The position numbers and the translations under genes were made by a program. Of a DNA stretch of 35,094 nt, positions 23,350 through 32,900 are shown piece by piece (positions within the stretch are counted from its first letter, which is position 1; each line of letters starts with the position of its first letter). The notes under the pieces are model-generated. The model was not told where the DNA came from. It saw only the letters and a list, made by a program, of their open reading frames with translations, and did not search any database. This stretch comes from Legionellaceae bacterium (GTDB taxonomy: Bacteria > Pseudomonadota > Gammaproteobacteria > Legionellales > Legionellaceae). The stretch spans positions 1 through 35,094 of the forward strand of contig JAUYSP010000001.1 in assembly GCA_030696305.1 (NCBI GenBank). Reading direction: 5' to 3'.

Positions 23350-25029
23350 ATGGATTTATTTAATATATCGCTAGCTCGGATAGGGCGCGTTTTTCTTCTT
23401 TTCAGTTTGTTTTATTCACAGGTATTGTTAGCTGATGTAACTTCTGAGAATACTGTTTCAACGAATGCTCCCATTATCGTCAATCATTCTCCTTGGGATG
23501 TTGATTTTGGTATGCGCTATTGGTTAGGCAGTGGTAAATATAAGATGACACTTATGGGTGATAACAATGAGTTAGTCTCTCGTTTAACCTATGGCGGTTT
23601 TACTAGTAATGCAGCCGAAGGCTTTTGGAGCCTTAATAATACCAATGGTGTATTTCTAAAAGGGTATTTTGGTGGCGGATCGAATGCAAATGGTCAGTTG
23701 ATTGATAAAGATTTTCCGCCGGGTATTATTTATTCGCGAACCGCTAGTAATCAAGAAAATGGCACGCTTAATTATTTCAGTATGGATTTAGGTTATAACC
23801 TATTGGCCAAGGATAAATGGCAAATGGGTGCATTCGCAGGTTACCATTATTGGTTGGAACATTATAATAGTTTTGGTTGTACACAAACCGTGAATGGAAC
23901 TGTGTGTGCTACACCAATCCCGACTTCTGTCGATGTTTTAAATGACAATCTTACTTGGAATGCTTTACGATTAGGTCTTAATGGCACCGCAGACATTACA
24001 GATGATTTAAATGTAGTGGTGGATGCGGCTTATACGCATAGCTATTTGAGTGCAAATGATTTTCATAATCTACGCCCTAGTATTCGGGGTATTTTTGAAG
24101 ATGGTATCGGCAATGGCGTGCAACTGGATACTACTTTAAATTGGGAAGTAAGTGAGCGATTGAAGTTAGGAGTCGGTGGTCGTTGGTGGCATGTTTCTAC
24201 CAATGGTTTTGCTCATTTTGATCAAACGTCTGGTGGGGGTGATCCGCAACCGATCAACCTGAAGCAAGATGTGTATGGACTCCTTTTACAAACCAATTAT
24301 ACCTTTGGCGATGACCCTGTGTCTCCCCCGCTACTTTGGAAGGACTCACCTGCACCGCTAACACCATTTAATTGGCAAGGTATTTATTTAGGTGCAAATG
24401 TGGGTTATGGCATGTATCCTAATAATGTTAGTATTTACCCTAATTCAGCAACCGCAATTGGTTTGGCAGAAAGCACGCCTACATTGCTTAATGTACAGTC
24501 ATCAGGGTTTTTAGGCGGTGGTCAGCTTGGTTATAATTGGCAAATTAATCGACTGATTTTGGGTATAGAATCGGATTTAGATTATGCGCATGTTAGTGGT
24601 GCTAATTCTGTTCTACAGGCTAATCCCCAACCGTTGGTAACTACCATTTCTAAAAATATTGGCTGGCTAGCAACCATCAGAGGACGGATTGGAAAATTAG
24701 CGTCTGATAGTATGTTAGCGTATGTGACTGCGGGACCAGCTTTTGGAAGAACGCAGTTAGCGTTTGATCAGCGAGTAGTTGAAGTATCCTGTGCCTCAGG
24801 CGCTTGCGCTACTGGCAATCAACATCAAACTAATACCGGCTGGACAGTAGGCGGCGGTATAGAGTACGCGGTAACTAAGCGAGCCACCTATAAAGCCGAA
24901 TACCTTTATGCAAACTTGGGTAATAATACGTTAAATACGAATCTGAATTCGCTAGGTTCTAATTATATTGCTAAATCCAGTTTTAACAGCAATATAATTC
25001 GTCTGGGTGTAAATTATAAAGTGGCTTAA
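23350..25029 (+). CDS. Two-barrel outer-membrane protein (omptin-like domain fused to Omp25/31-type porin domain)
   Basis: A 559-aa precursor with signal peptide to about residue 29. Residues 35-325 form one predicted barrel with features recalling the omptin fold (DFGMRYWLGSGKYKM, SRLTYGGFTSNAAEGFWSL, GYNLLAKDKWQMGAFAGYHYW, ending QTNYTFG). A Pro-rich linker (VSPPLLWKDSPAPLTPF) joins it to a second barrel, 345-559, of the Omp25/Omp31 type: FNWQGIYLGANVGYG, FLGGGQLGYNWQINRLILGIESDLDY, GWLATIRGRIGK, GWTVGGGIEYAVTKRATYKAEYLY, ending NIIRLGVNYKVA. The same two-part design is known in Rhizobiales. AAGGG precedes the ATG. The omptin active-site residues were not identified, so proteolysis is not claimed. 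Confidence 0.75.
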   Translation: MDLFNISLARIGRVFLLFSLFYSQVLLADVTSENTVSTNAPIIVNHSPWDVDFGMRYWLGSGKYKMTLMGDNNELVSRLTYGGFTSNAAEGFWSLNNTNGVFLKGYFGGGSNANGQLIDKDFPPGIIYSRTASNQENGTLNYFSMDLGYNLLAKDKWQMGAFAGYHYWLEHYNSFGCTQTVNGTVCATPIPTSVDVLNDNLTWNALRLGLNGTADITDDLNVVVDAAYTHSYLSANDFHNLRPSIRGIFEDGIGNGVQLDTTLNWEVSERLKLGVGGRWWHVSTNGFAHFDQTSGGGDPQPINLKQDVYGLLLQTNYTFGDDPVSPPLLWKDSPAPLTPFNWQGIYLGANVGYGMYPNNVSIYPNSATAIGLAESTPTLLNVQSSGFLGGGQLGYNWQINRLILGIESDLDYAHVSGANSVLQANPQPLVTTISKNIGWLATIRGRIGKLASDSMLAYVTAGPAFGRTQLAFDQRVVEVSCASGACATGNQHQTNTGWTVGGGIEYAVTKRATYKAEYLYANLGNNTLNTNLNSLGSNYIAKSSFNSNIIRLGVNYKVA

Positions 25030-25030
25030 A

Positions 25031-25067
25031 GTAGGTGGGTTGGGCCAAAGACCCAACCTGCTTTGTA
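25031..25067. repeat. REP-like palindrome / terminator (TTGGGCC type)
   Basis: GGTTGGG (25038-25044) and CCCAACC (25052-25058) form the core, with flanking AGTAGG/CCTGCT extending the stem imperfectly. It lies between the convergent two-barrel gene and the 564-aa gene and may terminate both. It is related to the palindrome at 121-144 beside the RAYT fragment. Confidence 0.6.
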
Positions 25068-25069
25068 TT

Positions 25070-26764
25070 TTATGGTGCTAAACTATTTTTTAAAGTAACA
25101 TCGTTAATGAATTGCTCACCTTTAACAGGACAAAACAACGACGAATAAGCTAATCCAAAAGTAAGCGCACAACCGATAGCTTTAAGGAAGCTAATAACTG
25201 CCCAATCACGGCGCGTGGTTAATGTCTTTTTGTTTGCTTGATCGGCAAAGATGTTATTAAACGCTTCCCATCCATTTGTGTCTTGGTCAGCTATTTTATT
25301 TTCATTTCCCGCGGGCGCTAGTATATTTAGCGCCGATTCGACAATCGTTATTTTCTTTTGTGTTAATTTATCTTTAATGCGGTAGCTTATTAAATGTTTA
25401 TGATATTTTTCACAAGCTAATTTTCGTTTTTCATACAAGTGATATGTTGCTTGATTGTTTGGTTGTGTATCTTGCGTATCTGGTCCGCTGTTTGCGAGAA
25501 TGGGTCGTTGTGTATCTTGCATATCTGATTCGTTGCTTGCTGGAACTGGTGGTTGTGTTTCCTGGGTGTTAGTTTGATTTGAAATTTGTGGTGAAAGCAT
25601 ATTCCGGACCTCCCCAAATTTCTCAGGTAACCAGGTTGCCATGTTATTAAAAGCGTCATAGTTGTTCCAAGCGGTTTGTTGCTTATCCCTATTTACGACT
25701 ATTGCCGCCCTTAATAGGTGATTCTTGGGGGCGTTGGATAACACGGCTCCTCTACTATTGTCGCGCAGATATATTACAACATTTTTTATATCTTCATCGG
25801 AATGAGAACCGCCCTCTAATACATGATGCCTAAGATTTTTTGCAGTTAACAGTTGTGGATCATGTTGGCAATCATCCAGGAATAGCAATTCTACTTGGTT
25901 GTCGTTTTGATTTCTAATCGTATAGATGCACGTTTTATGCATGTGTACGAGACATTCACCTGATTCTAGATCTTTTTTGTCAAGTTCAAAAATTTCGAGT
26001 AGGTCAGCAGTGAGCGGCTTTACGAAAGCTTTATGGATTCCTTCTAACCATCGTTCTAGTATATCAATTTTAATTTGAACATTTCTCTTCGCTTCATTGT
26101 CGCCTGTTAATCTCGGCTTCGAGAGAATATGTTGACTGCTAAAATTCTTTTGTTTGGTGGGCTGGGATTTGGCTAATAACTCGTTCACCGCCGCCATTAA
26201 ATCCTGTTCATAATTAGTACTTTCTGGTATTAAGCAATTAATATATGCGTTTGAATATCCGACTTCGGTTGAATCATTTGGATCGACAAAACTACACATC
26301 ACATGCTTAGCAGTCTCAGTTTTTTCATCTTTTCGATCAACATGGACATATAAAACACCTGGTCGTCTCCATGTGCGATTTATATTAGTTTTGTTCTCTA
26401 TCTCGTCAAAAAAATAAGTTTTGTTATCTATCTCATCAAAAAAAAGAAATTCAATTGAGGAAATAGGAGTATATTCTATGCGTTCTTCAAGCTCCTCTGA
26501 TAGCGTGAATTCTTTCTTTTTCTCAGCTAAAACTAGTTTTAGTGCATTTATGCTGGCGCTTTTTAAATGCTCTTCACCTGAGTTAAAACCATGATTGGGT
26601 AGAAGATTATGAAGAAATTCGTATTGGATATTGTCCTGATTCTGATATCGGCAGTAATAATGATGATTGTTTTCATCAACAAATACATAAGCTGTATTTT
26701 CTGCGTGTGGTTCCGCCAATATCTCAGCTGCTGTGCCAAATTTAATCTCTATTATATTCTGCAT
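25070..26764 (-). CDS. 564-aa effector-like protein with internal repeats and C-terminal hydrophobic segment
   Basis: No assigned family. Residues 1-200 are mixed alpha/beta (IIEIKFGTAAEILAEPHAENTAYVFVDENNHHYY, GVLYVHVDRKDEK). A central helical/acidic domain follows (about 220-385, VKPLTADLLEIFELDKKDLESGE). A Gln/Thr/Pro-rich 15-residue repeat spans about 395-440. A basic helical segment precedes the C-terminus RDWAVISFLKAIGCALTFGLAYSSLFCPVKGEQF, a hydrophobic stretch resembling the tail found on many Legionellales effector-like proteins. There is no signal peptide. The gene has a near-consensus promoter (26806-26834). It is downstream of the giant gene on the same strand, separated by a MITE-like element. 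Function unknown. Confidence 0.6.
   Translation of the reverse strand: MQNIIEIKFGTAAEILAEPHAENTAYVFVDENNHHYYCRYQNQDNIQYEFLHNLLPNHGFNSGEEHLKSASINALKLVLAEKKKEFTLSEELEERIEYTPISSIEFLFFDEIDNKTYFFDEIENKTNINRTWRRPGVLYVHVDRKDEKTETAKHVMCSFVDPNDSTEVGYSNAYINCLIPESTNYEQDLMAAVNELLAKSQPTKQKNFSSQHILSKPRLTGDNEAKRNVQIKIDILERWLEGIHKAFVKPLTADLLEIFELDKKDLESGECLVHMHKTCIYTIRNQNDNQVELLFLDDCQHDPQLLTAKNLRHHVLEGGSHSDEDIKNVVIYLRDNSRGAVLSNAPKNHLLRAAIVVNRDKQQTAWNNYDAFNNMATWLPEKFGEVRNMLSPQISNQTNTQETQPPVPASNESDMQDTQRPILANSGPDTQDTQPNNQATYHLYEKRKLACEKYHKHLISYRIKDKLTQKKITIVESALNILAPAGNENKIADQDTNGWEAFNNIFADQANKKTLTTRRDWAVISFLKAIGCALTFGLAYSSLFCPVKGEQFINDVTLKNSLAP
25463..25597. repeat. 45-bp in-frame tandem repeat (3 units) within the 564-aa gene
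   Basis: TTGTGTATCTTGC or a close variant recurs at 25463, 25508 and 25553, a constant 45-bp period encoding 15-residue units beginning TQ(D/E)TQ or MQDTQ. The third copy is more diverged. Such linkers can vary in copy number between strains. Confidence 0.75.
26388..26447. repeat. 30-bp tandem duplication within the 564-aa gene
   Basis: Units 26388-26417 and 26418-26447 start GTTTTGTTCTCTATCTC and GTTTTGTTATCTATCTC and differ at only a few positions. They encode the doubled ten-residue block FFDEI(D/E)NKT. In frame, so probably a recent slippage duplication. Confidence 0.8.
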
Positions 26765-26783
26765 TTAAATACCTCAGGGCATA

Positions 26784-26834
26784 TTTGATTTTAAAATAGG
26801 ATGTCATTATACCACATAAAATCAAACGGTTCAA
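26784..26834 (-). promoter_or_regulatory. Near-consensus promoter with 10-bp operator-like dyad for the 564-aa gene
   Basis: On the minus strand, TTGAAC (26829-26834) and TATAAT (26806-26811) are 17 bases apart, with an extended TGG before the -10. A perfect inverted repeat TTTGATTTTA / TAAAATCAAA (26784-26793 and 26817-26826, 23-bp gap) brackets the -10. A bound dimer would block polymerase. Leader length to the ATG would be about 35 bases. Confidence 0.6.
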
Positions 26835-26866
26835 AAAAAGAACATGTTTGATGGTTTTTTTCGCTT

Positions 26867-26950
26867 TAGGGTCTGTTGGCAAAATCTGCAACAACGCCAG
26901 ACAAGCGGCTGGACGTAGGTCTTGTGAAAATGAATTGTCAACGGACCCTA
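26867..26950. mobile_element. MITE-like inverted-repeat element, copy B
   Basis: Ends TAGGGTCTGTTGGCAA and, reversed, TAGGGTCCGTTGACAA match at 14 of 16 positions; TA flanks both sides, as in TA-targeting IS630/mariner-type insertions. The interior GCCAGACAAGCGGCTGGACGT is the reverse-oriented counterpart of the core in copies A and C. No coding capacity. The last element base pairs with the preceding TA to make the TAG stop of the giant gene. Confidence 0.65.
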
Positions 26951-29900
26951 CTGTTTTTTAAATAATTTTTCATTATCAATGTCTACGACCGTCTTGGGAG
27001 AGGGATTGCGTTTTGTGGTTGTATGAAAAAATGAAAGCTGCGTATCGAGAATTGTTTGAACTTGTTGCTGATGAGCTACAATTTCATTAACCAGAGATAA
27101 CAAATCGCGAAAAGAAGGAATAGGAGATAGCTGATTGTTGGTGGCATAAGCTACTTGTTTTTGGAATGCAGCAACCAGCCGAGTTGCTTTACCTACTTGT
27201 AACCCTTTTTGAATCAAAATTTCAATAAGTTCATTTTCTGGATAAAGAACACAGGTCTCTGTCATTGAACGCATCAATTGGGCTGTGCTAGCGATCCGAC
27301 GGCCAGCCATTGTGGGAGGATTTTGGGTCCCGAGTATAAAAAAACCAGGTTTTTGCGGTCTATTGCCGTTTGGATCGATGCCCATGAGTAAATCATTTAA
27401 CAGAGACTCCATCATGTCCGCGCTGTTTACTTCGTCAATGACTACAATAGCCCCTTCATGAAAGGCTTTCAAAAGAATTGCCTCTTTTTTAGAGTATGAA
27501 AGTGTTACAGGTAAGCAATAAAATGGTTTTGATTTGGTCGTTGGTTCAGCTAAATTATGTTCTTCTGCGTAACCATGAGCAGCTAATGTCTCAATAACTA
27601 GTTCTGTTTTCCCAACGCCTGGGTCGCCTGTTAATACAAACTGGCCCAATCCTCCGTAGAGCACGAGCTTATCTGCTTCCGATGGAGGCTTATGTTGTTG
27701 CGAAATTTTTTTACGTAATTGTTGTAATGCCAAAATATCTTCTATTTGGCTGACAATACGTTGCCTTGACGGGGTTATAATAAACTCTGCTGTTGTGAAT
27801 GGGGAAAAATGTTCAAGTGGTATCGTAGGTTGAAATTCAGCCAGAAATGCTTGCATGTGATCGTTCGGGACTAATGGTTTAGCAATTTGAAATGCATAAT
27901 ATTTAGCTACATCCTCAGGGTTAGCCCTGGGATTTTGAAAATGCGCAAAAGTGAGTAAGGCCATCATTTCTAATTGGCGAGGAGAAATAAGCACATCCGT
28001 TGTCGAACGAATCGCAAGAAATCGATAAATAGCCAAAAAATGTTGGCTGAGTGTTAGGACAAGCGCTTTTTTTCCTGGTCCATTCCTTACAGTACTAGAA
28101 ATAAGCGGTTTTAAAATTTCTTCGTATAACACCGCTTCTGGTAACATTTCAAACCATACCGCATTGCCATGTCGCTCAAACAGTGATGCTAATACACGAT
28201 CATTACCGTAACTGACAGGATTACCGGCAAATATCACTTTATGTTGCGAGGTTAATTTATAATATGTGGCGTTGACCACGATCCAGGGCGGGTTATCATA
28301 CAGGCCTTCGAAAGTTGTCCAATTACTCTTATCTAATGTGACCTCATCTAAAAAAAGTACATTATGTCCAGTATCACTTTTAGCCCATGCCTCAATCGTT
28401 TCTTTTCCTGTAAAAACGGTCGTATTTGGCTTTTTACTAAATATTTTTCGAACAAAGGTAGATTTACCAACCCCTGATAAACCGCTCAAAAATACATAAG
28501 GTTCAGTAGCTAATACGTTATTAACGCTATCCATGCGATTGGTTTGGAATTGGCGTGATTCTAAGGCGCTATGATTTGGATCAAGTGGTTTTATAGGTTG
28601 CTGTCCAGAAAATTGGGTATACATACCCGCCCAATTTTCCCCCGCAGATCGATTGGGGTTTCTATCCCAGAAATGACACAGTGATCGTAATGTACCTAAT
28701 GGTTTTGTCATCAACGGTTGTAGGGCTGCGATATGTGGTGAATTTGATGGTAGTTTAAGGCAAGCTAATTTTTCTTCTGCTGTTACGGTATGAATATATA
28801 TTTGACTCATGTACTGAAATGCTTTGGGATCGTCAGTGATTATGACTAATTTACTGTTAGATAATTTATGTTGCCGATCAATTAACAGCGGAGCTAAATT
28901 ATCAATCAATTTATCTGAAAAACGCCCTTTGAGAATCAATTTTTTGTTGTTAGCTAAAGCCGTTGGAATAAGACCATACACTGCTTTAAAATGGAATAAT
29001 GATTCATCATTTCTTTCTACCAATGAACATAATAGCGTAGCAATGGGGTCAAGGAAGTTAAAAAAACTAACGAGGGGGGGATGTTTTTCTCGTACTAAAC
29101 GAAATAATAAATCAGCCGGACTCAATTCAGATACATCGATTACCTCCCAGTCGGACTGATTTTGGGTTTGGGTAGTAACCGTAGTATCTATATCTGTGCT
29201 AATAATAACTTGAGCTGAGGCAACTGTAAACTGGCGGTATGTTAAAGAGGTAACAGGCATCTTATTTACTGACGTGTGCGGTAATGTCACATTGGGGGCA
29301 CAGATTACATGAAGCGTTACCTGGTGTTGTTGGCATTCAGCCAATAACATGGCCCATTCATCCTCAGAAAGAGAACGAGTTACATACACATTCAATGAAT
29401 TATTTTCAGATAGTTCAACAAGACCTGCTTGGTAGTTCAATAATCCATTTTTACAATCGTATCGGCCAAAAAATGAGGGTAATAAATTGGGATTTAGAAT
29501 TTCACTTGCTCTGTTTAATACCGGTTGATCTACTACATAAGAAGTGAGTTTTTCCCAATCGTAGCCTGTTTGCTTAATTAGGTTAAGATTTTTAGGAATT
29601 AAAATGGTGTGTCCTTCATGGATGATGCTGCCCCGTGCTATAGCTGTCTGCCAAAACAAAACAAACTCAGGGTCATCCCAAGGAGCATTTTCCAAAATAA
29701 TGTTTGGACCTTTGGCCAGAGCGGGCACAAGTGCACCCTGTTGATAAATCAGGTGCTCATTGTTGATAATCCATCGCCCTAATAAACGTGCTTTCCAGTT
29801 GCTAGCATGATATAGATGAATCGTTGCATTGATTTGTATGGGTTTATTGTCTAATAATTTATCAACAATAGGTAATTGTGGAATAGCTGCTTGCAACACA

Positions 29901-32900
29901 GACTCATCAATAGGGCAGGTTTCTACAGCATTGGCAAAACGACCATAAAAATCAGAGCCTTGATAGCAATCCGGATTGTTGCGATTGATTAGACCAATTA
30001 ATACAATATTTTCTGGAATAGCTACGTTGCCCACGGTACGTTGATTATCGATCATCGTATTAAGACGGGCTATATCACTGGCACTGAATTGTTCATAATT
30101 AATAAGTAAAATAGGGGCATTATTATTGTCCACAGGATTGCTGTTTTTTTGATAGCTCATGTGATTGAGACTTTGGGTTTGTATTGTTCGATTTTCCTCT
30201 GGAGTAAGGCTAATGTCCTGGGATCGCTCATTATAATTGTTTTTTCGATCTTCAATAGTTTGGATTCGATTAACTAATGAGCCTTTTTGCCATGCATGTA
30301 CATCTGCCGGAGTAGGTTGTTTGACAGCCAGTAGCTTACCTCGAAAACCGCTACCTTCTTTAGGTATCAATACGTTGGTATGATTGTTAGATGGCGGGGG
30401 ACAAAGTTCATATTTTGGATACGCGCTATCCCAGTCGTGTAAGTCATTTCTTTCATAATACTCCGGTTTTCTTTCATCTTGAAGCGCCATACATGAATGA
30501 TACAGTTCATCGAATGAAGTTGTATATTGCCTATTCCAATGGACAATAGTTACTGTATTCTCGTTTGCATCAAAACCAGTAATAACCGCGGCATGCTCGT
30601 TACTTCTGATATAGTCATAACCGCTAGTTGGAAGACCAGTAGAACGATCTACCGCGAAACAAATTAATAACAAATCACCTACACTTAAGTGGTGTAAAAT
30701 TGCGTCTTGAAATAAAGATTTATTTAATGTTACATCAATCAAATTAGTTTCATAGCCTATATCTCGCAGTACATGTTGTACTTGCCTTACTTCAAGTAAC
30801 TCTCCTTGAAAAGAGCCATGGTTTTTGGCTATTTGCCGGATGGATAACGCATGCTTTTTGTGTTTACGCAGTGGAATAGCAGGGAAACCAAATATTCTTG
30901 CATAATATCCCTCAATAGCTGCAATTGCTGTTGGCTTACAAATATGTCCTTGTTGTTCTATGGGAGAAATAACAATTTCTTTTTTGGTCGAATATTGCCA
31001 TGCGTGAGGTTTGAAAGGTGTTTGTAATTTTTTTCTTTCATGACCTTTTTCGTGTTTAGGAAGTTGGTTTGTGTTTTTTAATGGGGTTACACTCTGCAAA
31101 AATTTATATAAAGGACCACCAAAAACGGCTGGGCCATTTTGAATTCGACCAATATCACCTTTGCGTTCAATAACATGCTTTGCTATAACCAAATCATGGG
31201 GGCTATGAGCATAAAATATTGGACGGTGTGTGTCTTTAGCGTATTTTTCTAATGCAAATCGTAGTCCTTGAATCGCTGTGGTTGATGGCAGTTCAACTAA
31301 GTTATTTTTTCTTGTTATTGTAGTCAGCCTTTGACAATATAATGTCGTATCATAACTATTTGGTCTAGCTTTATACCATGACTTCAAACGGGTTTCGTAA
31401 TAGTTAGTATCGGATGAATCCCTTACCAGCCGAATGAGCGGGTCCCTATGCTCAGGATCATCTTTAAACTCCTGGATGATAGCTATTATGTATTCAAATT
31501 TTTGAAAAGGAGTTACTTCTTCCATGCTGTTTTCTAGTAACTCATAGTAAGTATTGGGATTTTTTTGGATAAATTGTTGCAAGACGAGACGAGTAAAGGA
31601 GGCTTTATCGGGATCTTTAATGCCAATTAGCCAGGCAGGGATGCCAGCGTTTGTGCGGATTAGTAAACCTTTCAGATCCTTTGGAGAAAAATCAATCAAC
31701 GCACTATCTTTTGTCAGTTGTCTGAATATATGCTTGACATGTTGACAGTGAAGAAAAAGCCCGCCTTTTGCCAAAAATTGTTGAGGATGAGTTACCTTTG
31801 GGGTCGGTATCGGGAAATTAGGTGAGAGCCCTAATATTACTGGACCTAACTCTTTTCTGAGTTCGGAAATAATCTGCCCTTGCTGAACAACTTTTACGTA
31901 ATCCCCGTTGTGGCCAACATCCCAATAGCTATTGTAAAGCTCCCAATCTCCGGAAGCGCGTCGCCTTATAGCAATCATGTGCCAAGGGTTAGCTAAAACA
32001 CAACCTTGTTCGGGAGGAATATGATCTAAATAAAGAGTAAAGATATTATCTTTATCGCCGAGATATACGCGTGATTGGTGTGAGGGATTAATTTGGTAGG
32101 TTCGAATGTAAAAACGTAATTTTTCAAGGTAATTTTTTAAAGAATAATCTAATGTTTGTTTTTGACCATTCCATTTCAGTATGCTTTTTAGAAATGTTCG
32201 CCATTCATCGGTATGTTGGCTTAAAAAATAATGCGAAAGTGCACTGCAAATGCCATTTTGTAGTTTGGGGATATTGAATTGTTCTTCTTGAATCAACATT
32301 AAATATTGACAGAATTTATTGACTATCATCCCTGTTGATAATTGTGACATCGGTTGGTATTTAAATATCATATCACCTGGGGTTAATTTTTTGGTGAATT
32401 TATTAGTAAATGAATATTCAAATATAGAAAACTCGTCATCAACGATACCCAGTTGGGGTTCAGGCTGCTCCATCGCTGGCTGTTTAATTGTATCGGATTG
32501 TCGAGTTGCCTGAGTTACCAAAGAATGAGTTGTAGGGGGTTGTTGTGAGGTATTTGTTGTATCTTGTATGTTAGTCTCAGGGGAGGCTAATTTTAATTTG
32601 GATTTACCAACTGGGGATTGTTCCGCTAGTAGATTATGCTTTTTTCTATCTGGGTTCGGAGTTGCTTTAGCTATAAAAAAAGGTTTTGTGGATACTCTTT
32701 TCTGTATAATTCTAGTTTCGCTATCTTTTACGTATTTCCCACCATCAATTTGTGCTTGAGGGGTTGTGAGAGATGAGCGAATTTTCTTTGTGCTAGCAGT
32801 ATTGCTTGCGATTGGGATGAGGGGTCCAATTTGCTCTGAAACCGGAAAATAAATAGCGGAATTGACATAAACCGCAAAATCATTGGGGAAACCTAATTGT

